NCBI GenBank assembly: GCA_000729835.1
Contig: JFHB01000094.1
Coordinates: 1 to 64,000 of the forward strand
Reading direction: 5' to 3'
Length of the DNA stretch: 64,000 bases
Origin: Atkinsonella hypoxylon
Lineage: Eukaryota > Ascomycota > Sordariomycetes > Hypocreales > Clavicipitaceae
A program made the position numbers and the translations under genes. Below the pieces are notes generated by a model that did no database searches, was not told the origin of the DNA, and was given only the letters and a program-made list of their open reading frames with translations. Shown piece by piece: positions 1-10,378 of the stretch (positions within the stretch are counted from its first letter, which is position 1; each line of letters opens with the position of its first letter).

Positions 1-840
1 CGGCCAAGCATCCACCCGGTCAGAGCAAAAAAAGAAAAAAAAAAAAAAAAAACTGGCGGCCGTTTGGTGGGATGTCACGTACTTTGTTAGTGGCCAAAAA
101 AAGAATTATCTGGCATAACTTGACGCCCACATCACATGAGGTCGAAAAGGTCGAGAAGGTCGAGAAGCCAAAGCAGATGAGGACCGTTTGGGAAGTGGAA
201 CAAGGACGTGCCCCCAGGCCTCTAGTTACTTTCTACTCTCCAGGGATTAGCGCAAAGACGGTAATGCCGGGCTGGAACGAGGCGAGACTTGCTTTGATCC
301 TGCAGCCACTTTCTGAAGCATTGCCAAACTCGACCGATGCTACGACCGATCGTGCGCGAGCTTAACTGGTCCAGATGCCATGCAGGCGAAGACAAGGGGG
401 GGAGGGGGGTCCCTTGTTCGATCGATGTCTTTTGCCAGACTATATAGGTTCAGACAACGTTGCTCTTGATGCCACACGGTTGCCGCTGTACCTCGTCTTC
501 TCTTCGCCAATTCGTCATGGAGCACGAGCTTTCCCTCTTATTATCCTGAGCGAGATCAAAATCCGAGACTGGATCGATCAGCGCCCAACTTTCACACGTT
601 TTTTGCAATCTCCGATGTCTCGCTGCATGCCGACCCTAAGGCTATCATCCACTGATAGAAGAAGAAGAAGTCATCCTTGATAGAAATCATCTTTGGGACC
701 GAAAAGCAAGTCAACTACCCAGCAGCTTCTCCTGCGCAGATTTTCTCTTCTGAGATTTTGGCAAACCAAAGTCCGGCGCCTGAGACGGAGAGGGGTTTTT
801 TCTTTCTCTCGTCGCTTTTCTTTGCCCTTGTCTGTAGATC
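1..840. other. Spacer upstream of the WOPR gene
   Basis: No convincing gene is visible. Short open frames here lack recognisable domains and overlap low-complexity sequence. The stretch holds an A-rich run near 27-52, a TATA-like site at 441-448 and several pyrimidine-rich patches near 790-830, as expected of a fungal promoter and 5' leader. Confidence 0.5.
441..448 (+). promoter_or_regulatory. Candidate TATA box of the WOPR gene
   Basis: TATATAGG lies about 390 bp before the proposed ATG at 841. If used, it implies a leader of roughly 350 nt, which is plausible for a developmental regulator, but no transcript evidence is available here. Confidence 0.35.
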
Positions 841-1785
841 ATGTATACCTTTCGAGCAAGTACTGTGGATGGAGCGATAGGTACGTGTTCAAAGTGAAGT
901 AAACTGCCGGTCACAAAAAAAAAAAAAAGAAAAAAAAGAAAAAAACACTCCATCCTACCAGTGCTGCTGCAGAGCCAAGATTTGAAACTAACCACCCTTG
1001 CTGGTGTCCCAGTTGACCATACCATTATCCTCAATGCTTCAAGTAGTCCGCTTATCCCTTCGTGGCATGGTTACATCGCATCAACGACGGATGCCCTCAT
1101 GATCATCGAAGCCTACCTCGTCGGTATCATCCAGGGCATTCCGCGTCGGCCTCGATACGCTGAGCACCACACGCTCATCAAGAGCGGAAGCGTTCTCATC
1201 TTCGAAGAAAGCTGTTCCGGCATCAAACGCTGGACTGACGGTCTGAAATGGGGGCCCAGCAGAGTCTTGGGGAACTTCCTCATCTATCGGGAGCTCGACG
1301 ACTCTTGTAACCCCATGAGGAAGCCCCCAGTCAAGCCAAAAACTATCCGCACTGGAAGGAAACGGTCCGCCGGCATGTCGGCAGCAAACGTTGCCGGTAG
1401 CTTCGGCGACTGGTACCAGTTCAAGCAGGACGGGCTCATAAAAAAGACCATCAGCATACTAGTTCACGGTCGAACGCTCCATCTCGTCAGCTACTTCACC
1501 ATGGAGGACATCATGTTGGGCAGGCTTTCCATCCCAACCATGGATCCAGGCTTGCACCATATTGTCCCCCGGGTGGAGCTTGTTCGGTCAGAAAGCATTC
1601 GCAAACCCATCGATGTCGCTGACCATCTCCAACATGGCGTCGAAAGCCCAAGTCCATCAACAACGGCGCCGCCGGTATCGGTATCAGTATCACGGCCCGG
1701 CTGGGAGTCGCAGCAATGGGAGTTTCTACAGCACCTCACAGGTTACCATGCTGTCAGCATGTACAATTCGCCCATGATACAATGA
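841..1785 (+). CDS. Gti1/Pac2 (WOPR) family transcriptional regulator
   Basis: Proposed exons are 841-880 and 1013-1785, giving about 270 residues. The 132-nt intron starts GTACGT and ends CCCAG with a CTAACC branch site, and the frame is continuous across it. The protein carries the WOPR DNA-binding fold: WHGYIASTTDAL opens WOPRa, followed by the hallmark IKSGSVLIFEE and IKRWTDGLKWGPSR motifs and FLIYREL. After a basic linker, WOPRb contains YQFKQDGLIKKTISI and LHLVSYF. Members such as S. pombe Pac2 and Gti1, Candida Wor1 and Fusarium Sge1 control morphogenetic switches, conidiation or virulence programmes in the nucleus. The C-terminal tail is short and Ser/Pro-rich, so the protein is small for the family. 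The first exon rests only on splice logic; without it the first in-frame ATG (1099) would cut into the domain. Which subfamily it belongs to is not certain. Confidence 0.85.
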
Positions 1786-3516
1786 CATGATTGTTTTCTT
1801 TTCTTTTCTTCTTTCTTTCTTTCTTTTTTTTTTTTTGCTTCATTTTATGTACTTCTCTTGCGTTGAAGCTGGCTTTCCAATAGGATAAATTTTATACCAC
1901 TAACAAGGAAACGGATAAAGAAAGAGAAAGAGAGAAACAAATGATCGTATTCATGCTCTCCTATGTCGGGACTTTGATGTTGACAACGGTTCTGTTTATT
2001 ACAACTCGGCGACACTAATGGGAGGACTTGCTTCCAAGGACTAGGCGCTCGCCGTTTTCTGCTTCTAGAATTTCACCGTCAAAAGAGACAAAAATACACA
2101 AAGCATCAGTAGCGCAGAGATAGATCACTTACAGTCATACACATGAAACTCGTTAATTCTCCGTCCGCGATTAATTCTCCTAAGGGGCCTTTTTGTAATA
2201 AGAGAGAGCATTGGGGTTACTTTAAGCCTGAATCTGAGTGTGCAGAAGCTTTCCAGCACCTGTGTGCATCTGCATTGCATTAGCATCTTTGGTGCATAAA
2301 CGCCTCGTCTGACGAATCGACTTTTCTTCTCTCTTCTTTTCTTTATTTTCTCTTCGCCCCAGTGACACCATATGCACCATGCTGCTCTGATGCGGGAAAT
2401 GGATATGGTCTCTATATCATGGCTTGGGAAAGCTGGAATGGACAAAGCCCTCATCTTATGCTTTCGAGAACAATGCTCGACGACCCGGCTGCTGGACTAT
2501 GCAGTAGCTGCATGAGGCTGACGCTGGGCAATGGTCAATTGGCTAGGGTCTGCAAAACGCTGTCACATTGTAAATCCCACATGTTCGTCGCGGCAAGCAT
2601 GCACTGATAAGTGTTAGTACTTAATAATCCTAGCATATCTGATGGCTTGACGCACTTGAGAAGAAGTAGTTGATTGACTTTGTTGGACATCACTGGTCTT
2701 CATGACATTGCTCGTTGTAAATGAATGACTAGCAGACTGACCGACCGGCTGGCTCTCGGTATCTCTTCGTATTATTGACCGACCTGCATGATCTCTTCGC
2801 ATGAATCTAGTTGACTTGAGCGATCGATTCGCATAATGAATCTCTTTGTGCAATTGACTTCCTGAATTGATCTCTTTGTACGGTTAACCGCTTGTAACTA
2901 TCTGATGCAGGAAGCGAACCGGCTGGTTGTGTGGCTGGTAACGCGGACACTTGACTTCCTACCTAGGTAGGTAGTTAGACGGCTATCTGATGTAAATGAT
3001 GTAAAGAGACTCTGTCTATGGCTTGCTCAATACACTAATTAGTAAGCTACTCGTAACGCTGCTTCATGCTTTGCTGGACTTTCCAATGTGGCAGCGTTTC
3101 ACCAGAGGGAACGAAGACAACAACATGAGAGAGTTGGTGTTAATGCGGAGTACTAGACCACTTCTACTGCTATTTGATTGATTAGGACAAGTTTATGGAG
3201 CTAGATCTCTAGACCGCCTATGCCATGGGTTAAGTGTTACTCTACCTGCTAGTCTCTTGTAGCGGCAGGCGTTTAGAAAATGTGTGTGTAGAGCACCGGC
3301 CTGACTGGATTAAAGGCAACTTGGTCCTAGGCACAAATTGTCTGTCCTTGTATCGCCTCCAATTTGCCTACAAGCATGACGTCTAAGCATCATTCTCTCC
3401 TTGTTCATGTCTATTAGACACTAATATCGATGGAGGAGGCATCGCAATAGGGGACGTCAGTACCGGAACTGAGTGCAAGCACGTTTCCTGCTGTCTCATC
3501 ATCTTCCACACCACTT
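1786..3516. other. Spacer between the WOPR and CLPTM1 genes
   Basis: No gene is supported over 1.7 kb. It starts with a CT-rich tract (about 1797-1836) just after the WOPR stop, contains a degenerate tandem repeat (2762-2900) and one ACCTAGGTAGGTAG element (2961-2974). Small open frames have no recognisable product. Confidence 0.5.
2762..2900. repeat. Degenerate ~30-bp tandem repeat
   Basis: The phrase TCTCTTCG or TCTCTTTG recurs at 2762, 2792, 2841 and 2871, giving spacings of 30, 49 and 30 bp. The intervening sequence shares an ATTGACTTCCTGA-like core. The units are strongly diverged, so this is an old repeat, and no protein is encoded. Confidence 0.5.
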
Positions 3517-5629
3517 CTACTTTCTTTTGGTAGCCTTGCCAGCATTGATGCCGGTTGCCTTGGCCTCGGACTTAATGTCGGAAGTCTTATTCCCGACTAC
3601 ATCAGCCTTCTTCTCCAGTAGAGGCTGCTCATCATCACCACCCTGGCCAAACTCGTTGACGCGGGTGTAGTCCGTTCTGTATGCCCATCGCTGGTACAAG
3701 TACACAAAGAAGATGACGTCGTCACGAAGAGTCGCCAGACGATGAAGAATAGGCATTTTGATTGTGAATGCAAACAGGTCGTCAATGAAGGTGTTGAGGA
3801 ACTTGTACATCATGGCCTTGGCTGGCATGTGCGCAACGCTCTTCAGACGGTAGTTGATGTACAAGGCGGGCACCATCATAAGGAAACCATACGCATACAC
3901 CGATCCAACAAGAGTTGTGATGATGAACGAGTACCAGGATTTGTGGGATTCGTAGACAAGCGAGTAAATGCCGTAGGCGACCAAAAGGGGTACGGCAATG
4001 ATGTACATATACTTGAAGGCAATCTCGTCGTATTCCTTGGTCTTCTCCTCGGTCTCGCTGAGCTTGTGCTTGTCTTCAAAGACAATGATGTAGGGCAGGA
4101 ATGATCCAGGCGATGCTGGCCGGAAACGTACATCCACCACGGTAGTAACTTTCCAAAACTCAATGACGATACCAATGACCTGGGAGCCCAGAATTATCCA
4201 GCTTGTGTTTTGAGAGTTATCCAGCAGATACAGGAAAATAATGGTTTGCATAAAGACATTGGCCAGGATTGAACGGACAGAAATACCAACATTGTCTTTC
4301 TTCTTGCGATAATGGGCAATATCGGAGCCGAAGGCTAACATCTCGAGAATGACGTGTGCAATACTGACGAATATTGTAATGCCCAGCAAGATGGGGTTCG
4401 TGTCAATCAACACCTCCTTGATCATCTCAATCTCAGACCCATCACCTCCGGTGGGCAGTGACTGACCAAATGCAGCCCTGCGTGCGTTTTCCTTGGAGCC
4501 CAAGTCAATGGAGGCAATGGTGGTGAATTTCCACATGGCCATGTTGGTGAGATCGATATGCAAAGGCAGTTCTTTGACTGTCTCGTTGAGCACCGTCATG
4601 TGACTGTTGAGCTGCCAGAACTGATTGATGAACAAGATGGGATCTGCAAAGTTAGCTTCATGTATAGAGGCCCCGAAAGAGTTTCATCCGTGCCAACTTA
4701 CAGTACCAGCCGTTCTGACCACTTCCATCACGAGCACCAGTGGCTTCAAGCAGAAGAAAGTGCTTGACTGCAGGGTGGATCTGGTTGAATTCTTTGACGC
4801 CCATGCCAGGGACAAAGGAGAAGCTTGCATTAGGGTGGTAGTGGGTGCTGATGATGGGACCTGAAGGCTTCTCCTCCACCTGAGCGTCTTGCTCATCATT
4901 CCGGGCGTCCAGCAAGTTCCTCGTTTTGGCAATCTTTTTCTTGTGCAGGTGTTGAGTCAGAGGATAGGCGAAGTGAAAGGCTTTGGCGGTGTCGAAGCCA
5001 GGTTGTTGCGGGTCCAGAATGCTGCCTGCAAGACCGACGTAGAAGTGGCCCCAAAGGGTTCCGTTATTCTGTACGGATTCGGGGACAGTAAACTTTGTGT
5101 CCACTGTACGCTTCTCTGAGCTGTTTCCCATGTTGAAGTCCTTCTCCTGTAGCACGAGGAATTCTGCCGGAGTCTCGGAGATGGGATTCGGGTTGAAGGA
5201 CGGAGAGAGTGTAACGACGATATCGACATGGCTGTCCTGGGGCCAAATTGGCGCAATCTTGCGAGGAATCGGATGATGTTGGGCACCTTCGTCGAGGTGC
5301 TTCGGCCGTAACTCGAAGGCAGGAATATCGCCCAAGTTGGAGGCGACAGTGATGGGTTTGCCAGTACTGGGATCGGTTGTTTGGACACCTCGCTGATCTT
5401 TACCCAAGAAGTACGAGAGACCCATGTTTAAACCAAGATAGATGGCACCGCCTAAAAGCAGCTTTTGGAAGCTTAAACCCTATTGCCGCAGAATGCATTA
5501 GCTTGGTGTCTCGTGATTTGGGCCATAGGGACATGTCGGCAATCTACTTACACCTCCCTGCTGTTGCTGTTGCGGCTGCGGTGGTGCCGCGCCTTCGGGC
5601 TGGCGTATGATCCGGTCAGCGCCAGACAT
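3517..5629 (-). CDS. CLPTM1-family multipass ER membrane protein
   Basis: Exons on the minus strand are 5552-5629, 4702-5479 and 3517-4643, totalling 660 residues. Introns of 72 and 58 nt start GTAAGT, and both joins keep frame. The N-terminus is Gln-rich, followed by one membrane segment (about residues 30-48), a long lumenal beta-rich region with many Pro and Asn residues, and four or five hydrophobic helices in the last 300 residues, the order typical of cleft lip and palate transmembrane protein 1 and its relatives. The family is ER/Golgi-resident; human CLPTM1 retains GABA-A receptors and CLPTM1L scrambles glucosaminylphosphatidylinositol. The fungal role is not established. The tail is charged and Lys-rich (KATKRK at the end), resembling a dilysine-type retrieval tail, which is an inference. 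Length and topology match the family. Confidence 0.93.
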
Positions 5630-6131
5630 GATGTCGACTATCGGCAGTAGAGTACGATAGTAGTGAATGTGCAGCTCGGGCCGCTCCGTGCTTCGTGATG
5701 CATGCGGTTGTTGAAAAAAAAGATGTCTTGGGTAGGTACTTTTTCGCAAGTACCTGTGAGTACGCGTGGGTGGAGACTTCGCCTTGTTGCACGCTACAGA
5801 GAAGAAAGCGTGCCTGGGGCCTGTAGGTACCTAGGTACTTGTATAAGGCAAGAGCGCCCCACCCCCCTTTTTTGGGGTAAGACGTCGGTCATACGGAGTA
5901 ACTCCCCTACTGGTACATGTTTATCTTACTAATCTGAAGCTTTTGCCTGAGAGTTAACAGGTTTGTTTACGCAAGGGGAGGATAAGCAGGGAGAAGCGTA
6001 GTCTTGACTTTACATCACTACAGTGAGGCTGTTCTGTAAAGACACAATCTGGAGCTTGTTTCTAAGCAAGACTAGATTCAAAATTCGCCAGGCTATTCTT
6101 GCTGTGTAGAGAGATAATCAAGACTCGGACG

Positions 6132-6353
6132 CTAATGCCATCCGAGTTTATCGGCATCCTAGGCGAGGGAAAGCGTCAGAATAAGCTGCTCCTATGTGAA
6201 GCTGCTGCTAGAGCTGCTTACGAAGTGAAGACTGGCGCAAGTTCAAGCGTCGCAAAGATGCAGGAGGCGATTAAACTTTAGCAGTAGCGTCAACAGCAGC
6301 TTATCCCGACGCTTTCCCTCGCCTAGGATGCCAATAAACCCGATTGGCATCAG
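6132..6353. repeat. 59-bp imperfect inverted repeat with 104-bp spacer
   Basis: The left arm (6132-6190) and right arm (6295-6353) are reverse complements with seven mismatches. A central block of 23 bases ending in GGGAAAGCGTC is identical, and most differences are transitions. The spacer holds no clear coding sequence. It could be a decayed MITE-like element or the remains of an inverted duplication. No target-site duplication was obvious. Confidence 0.7.
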
Positions 6354-7260
6354 TACACTAGAATCTTGTCACAAACACTCTACTACTTAGACCTCCGGGA
6401 GACTCTCATTGGAAAAAAAAAAAAAAAAAAACCCATGTCACAGAGTGCTATGCTCTGACCAGAAATCAGGGTGGCGCGCGAAGGAGGTAACCAAGGTACC
6501 AAGTTGCTCGTTGGTCACATCAGTTACCTACCGTCTAGCATTTCATCCACGATTGAGCGATGAGCGCCATTGAGAAGCTTCCAACAGTTCAATGTAGTCT
6601 TTATGGGGTACATCGCCCTTGCCTTTGTGCATGAAGCCTTGTCAACTAGTTTAGGATCCGTATGCACTGGTCATGACGCCACAACTCATTCCATGCCGCT
6701 TTGAAACAGGGTCGACGGGAAAACCATGTAGATCTTGCTGGATTTGAGCAGAAGCCGGCACGCATTGTCATGCGCGCGGACATCAAATAAGCTGTCATAC
6801 TTGGCGATTGGAGTTCGGTGGCCTGATGTCTCTGCGTGCTACATAGACATTCGAGTCTGGACCACGGTTCGCAGCGGACAAGATTGATAATAGTTGAATC
6901 TTTTTTATGCAGGCACAGAAGCAGGCCGGCCACACAGATTTAGATCTCGGAGGCCTCGATGATCGATGCAAAGGAATTTATGAAATGGCCTTATTGGTGG
7001 CAAGCTCATGCCATTGCTCATGGTTGACACCAACATGGAAGGGACAATCATCGCCTACACCTGCACTCGGAATGTCAGGATCGTCGTCCCGGGCAGCTGC
7101 TTCGGACTCAGCATCGACACCGAAATCACGCCGTCTTAAGCATTGTGAGGAGATGCAGATTGTGCGACTTGTCCATCCGATGACAACTTGTGCCGGCATG
7201 AAGGCCTCCCCAACTGCCGTTTCAGATAAAACCACCTGATGACACCTGGCCGGCAGTTCC

Positions 7261-7428
7261 CACACGACCACACGACCACACGACCACACGACCACACGAC
7301 CACACGACCACACGACCACACGACCACACGACCACACGACCACACGACCACACGACCACACGACCACACGACCACACGACCACACGACCACACGACCACA
7401 CGACCACACGACCACACGACCACACGAC
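7261..7428. repeat. Minisatellite (CACACGAC)x21
   Basis: Twenty-one perfect tandem copies of the 8-mer CACACGAC occupy 168 bp, with a partial unit at the right edge. The period is not a multiple of three, so every frame stays open on the minus strand and gives spurious Val/Trp/Ser/Cys/Gly-rich frames. It ends about 340 bp upstream of the LOG start codon. Confidence 0.97.
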
Positions 7429-7440
7429 CACGGCCGCCGC

Positions 7441-7474
7441 GGGGGTGGGCGTGGGCGTGGGCGTGGGCGTGGGG
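7441..7474 (+). promoter_or_regulatory. G-quadruplex-like tract upstream of LOG
   Basis: Six runs of three or more G are separated by loops of one to three bases (GGGCGT repeated), which satisfies the classical quadruplex pattern. It sits immediately after the minisatellite, about 300 bp before the LOG ATG. Whether it folds or regulates anything is unknown. Confidence 0.55.
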
Positions 7475-7771
7475 TAAGTCGCTGGTTGGGTGGATTCCTT
7501 CATCAGGTTTTCATTCCTATCTGAACCCAGTGCACGCATGCATGCATGCTCGTTTACGATACTAGGCTTGCCTGTTATAAGTCCCGCGTCCCTTTCCCTG
7601 CACGATTTCACCAATAGATTCTGTTATTGACGACCTTGCCAACGTAGAGTAATCCTCGACGTAAATCTCCCACACTCTTCCCCGCATCTGACCATTTTTC
7701 ACTCATTTGGTTTGCTTGAGGCCAGTTCGTACAAGCTTCTCGAACAAGCTTCTCGAACAACATAAGCCGGC

Positions 7772-8568
7772 ATGTCGTCTGATACACCTCAAGCTATCAT
7801 GAGTCAACACGGCACCACTAATGGAACCGGCAACGGCAACGGCAACGGCACCCCCCGGACCAAAATTTGCGTCTTCTGCGGCTCGAGTGTCGGCGCCAGC
7901 CCTGCGCATGTAGAGGCGGCTCGACAACTGGGCAGAGTCATGGCCGAGAACAATATTGATCTGGGTGGGTTGTTTCCCTCCGATGACATCCTCATCAAGT
8001 TCTGCGACTGACCTCACCTCCCAAAGTATATGGCGGTGGCACTATAGGCCTCATGGGAGAGGTCGCAAAGACCGTTTGCTCTATCAACGGGCCCGAATCT
8101 GTTCACGGCATCATTCCTGAGGCTCTGATACGATACGAAAGAGATGAGACGTATCGGACGGTGAACCAGGACAATCAAGTTGTGCCCACACAGTCTGTGT
8201 ACGGCCGCACCACCATTGTTAAGGACATGCACACCCGCAAGAAGTTGATGGCCGAGGAAGTCTTCACCGGCGGGCCTGGAAGCGGCTTCATCGGCCTAAG
8301 CGGCGGCTACGGCACCATAGAGGAAGTCTTTGAGGTCATCACTTGGAACCAATTGGGTATCCACACCAGGGGCATCTGTTTGCTCAACATTGACGGATTC
8401 TGGGACGGCATCATTGAGTGGATACACAAAGCTTCGGAGCAAGGCTTCGTCCAGCCTGGGAATGAAAACATTGTGGTCTCAGCTACCGATGCCGAAGGGG
8501 CTGTGAAGGCGCTGCGGGACTACAAAGTGTCGGATACAACTTTCAAGCTCCAGTGGGGGAGGCAATAG
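7772..8568 (+). CDS. LOG-family (lysine decarboxylase-like) phosphoribohydrolase
   Basis: Exons 7772-7964 and 8027-8568 encode 244 residues; the 62-nt intron (GTGGGT...AAAG) joins the phosphate-binding motif in frame to give VYGGGTIGLMG. The N-terminus has a low-complexity Asn-Gly stretch, then KICVFCGSSVGASP, the Rossmann nucleotide-binding start. The signature region reads SGGYGTIEEVFEVITWNQLG, where most plant and bacterial LOG proteins have PGG. LOG enzymes cleave cytokinin riboside 5'-monophosphate to the free base and ribose 5-phosphate. Fungal homologues occur with or without cytokinin production, so the substrate could be another nucleoside monophosphate. The start at 7772 is the first ATG after the repeat-rich leader. 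It converges on the proteasome gene. Confidence 0.93.
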
Positions 8569-8901
8569 AGAACCACCACACCAGGGACCACACTTGAGAT
8601 ATAGATACACAAAAGCATGGCTTATTTGACACTGGGCGTTTTTGGGGGTCTTGCATGGGTATGTGAGGGGTTTGACTTTTCTCACAGACGAGAATCTCGT
8701 TTATATCGACTATCACCATGTTCCCATTTCTCCAGTCATAGCAATAGTCATCCTTGTTGGGCGAGTCCCGACCTCGTAAACTTGTTGTCACTCCTGTTCA
8801 GACCGTAATGTGCTGCCCCCCAGCAGCCTTTTAGCTTTGTAATTGTACATGATCTAGCACGCCTGCCTGCAACCTTCGTCTGCGCATCCGACACGCCTAA
8901 T
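8569..8901. other. Convergent intergenic region (LOG / proteasome alpha-6)
   Basis: This holds the 3' ends of two convergent genes. No additional gene or clear repeat is seen. Confidence 0.5.
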
Positions 8902-9846
8902 CTAGCTGTCGACATCCATGCCCTCACCCTCGCCGTAACCACCTCCTGAGCTCTCGCCGACGCTGTCAATCCACTGCTTCACCTCAAACTCGTCGTACAG
9001 CTTGAAAGATTCGATGCCCTTCTTGCCCTCGCCCTGCACACCAACCAGGCCCACCGACGTGTTCTCCACAGTCAGCTCCTTATCCTGTACCAAGCTCTCC
9101 CTCAAAGCCTTGAGCCCATGCCTCACCAGCTCTTCCCTCGAGCAGTCGGCAAACGCATCGATATTGCGCTCAAGGTACGTCCGGGCCATCTGGCTGCGAG
9201 CACCGATCGCAAAAGCCACCATCTCTTCCGTCATACCAGATGGCTGAAACTCGAACAGGTGAGGGCCCTTCTCGTCCACGCCAGCTACTAGCAGTCCAAC
9301 ACCATACGGTCGCTTCCCGTAAAACTGCGTGTTGCTCTGGGCCTTATCACCAATCATTTCGACAAGGGAGCGGAGGGGGATTGCCCGACCGTAGGTCAGG
9401 CGGTGGCCGAGACATTGCTGCTTCATGAAGTTGGAGAGAACGCGGGCATCTGAGGTCAGGCCGGCGATGGCGATGCCAGCATGCTCGTCGACAGAGAAGA
9501 GCTTCTTCTGGTAAGATGATAATTCTTCGGCGTTTCTCTGTCCAGGGAGGGAAAGTCGCTAGTTAGCTTGATGTGTGTTTCTTGACGTCGCAGGGAGATT
9601 TAGTTTGACTTGCCTTGACGGCACAAAGAACGGCGTGAGTTTTGCTGACGATGCCTACGACGACGGATCCTTGCTTTACTGCCTCGGCGGCATATTCAAT
9701 CTGGAAGATCCTGCCTTGTGGCGAGCTGTGTTGAATACAATCAGTATGCAACTCTCGGAGCTTCAAATGCTATCAATGCCGGCTTTCTTGGGAGCAGTTT
9801 GCGCGTACAATGTGACAGAGTCATTGTCGTAATTGTTTCTGAACAT
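8902..9846 (-). CDS. PRE5: 20S proteasome subunit alpha-6 (PSMA1/Pre5)
   Basis: Minus-strand exons 9809-9846, 9614-9725 and 8902-9537 give 261 residues, close to the 263 of human PSMA1. The start is MFRNNYDND, followed by the alpha-subunit signature [29 protein letters not shown] and the RPYGVGLL motif identify alpha-6 among the seven alphas. The subunit forms part of the outer, gate-forming ring of the 20S particle in nucleus and cytosol and is not itself proteolytic. The first intron has a normal GTACGC donor. The second begins GCAAGT after AAG and ends ACAG, so it is a GC-AG intron; only this join restores the conserved AVK-RNAEEL stretch. The tail is acidic and Gly-rich (GEGMDVDS). It is divergent from the MSS1 gene. 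Confidence 0.96.
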
Positions 9847-10378
9847 GATGGGCTAGCGTCGGTCTTGGTCGGCTCCTGCGATGGGCCGGGGAAGGAAATG
9901 GTGGTTCGTGGTTCCGTGGTGATGCAGCCGTGTCAGGGAGCGAGCTTGAATGACGGTGGGTGTTGGATGCGGCCAGGCCAGGCAACCCAAGCTTCGTCGT
10001 CGTTCGGCGCGCAAGCTGTTGTTGGGTGAGTGAGAGTGTGAGGCCGTGGATAACCCGCCTCACCGCCTGCTTCGCATGGGGTGCAGTGGGGCCGGGACGG
10101 GAACCTGCAAGAAAAGTGCCAACTACCTACCTACCTACCTGGTAGGTACCTAGGTAGTTAGTTAGCAGGGGTCTTCATACGGAGTCTGGTACTCCGTGCA
10201 TTGTGTCGAAACGTCTAGATTTCATGCTCGTTCACAGCGAGCAGGCGGTTGTTCGTTTATTTTTGGACATGGACGCGATGCTGCTCTTAATACATGATTC
10301 TACTCGATGAAATGTCCGGTATACTCACTGGTCGGACCTGCCACCAAATTATCAGACAGCAGAAGAGCTGCTCGGACG
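9847..10378. promoter_or_regulatory. Divergent promoter region (proteasome alpha-6 / MSS1)
   Basis: About 530 bp separates two divergent start codons. It contains an imperfect hairpin built from ACCTACCT and GGTAGGTACCTAGGT (10121-10159). An in-frame upstream ATG at 10307 could extend the MSS1 product. No other gene is supported. Confidence 0.5.
10121..10159. repeat. ACCT/AGGT inverted repeat in divergent promoter
   Basis: AACTACCTACC on the left faces GGTAGGTACCTAGGTAGTT on the right, forming a near-palindromic hairpin. It belongs to the family of ACCTAGGT elements seen in other spacers of this window. Confidence 0.7.

Larger units (their letters stand above)
5630..7771. other. Repeat-rich spacer upstream of LOG
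   Basis: No gene is supported across 2.1 kb. It contains an ACCTAGGT element (5824-5840), an imperfect inverted repeat (6132-6353), an A-run (about 6413-6431), a perfect 8-bp minisatellite (7261-7428) and a G-rich tract (7441-7474). The longest open frames (for example 6907-7239 plus, 6978-7415 minus) have no family features, and several are simply the minisatellite read in all frames. Confidence 0.5.

Noticed and set aside
72..680. Several frames of 97-101 codons before the WOPR gene
   Set aside because: They overlap each other on both strands, have no domains and sit in a promoter-like stretch.
7261..7428. CRISPR-like or telomere-like array
   Set aside because: The units are contiguous with no spacers, and the 8-mer does not match TTAGGG-type fungal telomeres.
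7136..7614. Long overlapping open frames on both strands rich in repeated WSCGR- or HDHTTTRP-like motifs
   Set aside because: They are the translation of the perfect 8-bp minisatellite, which has no stops in the frames concerned; there is no evidence of a gene.
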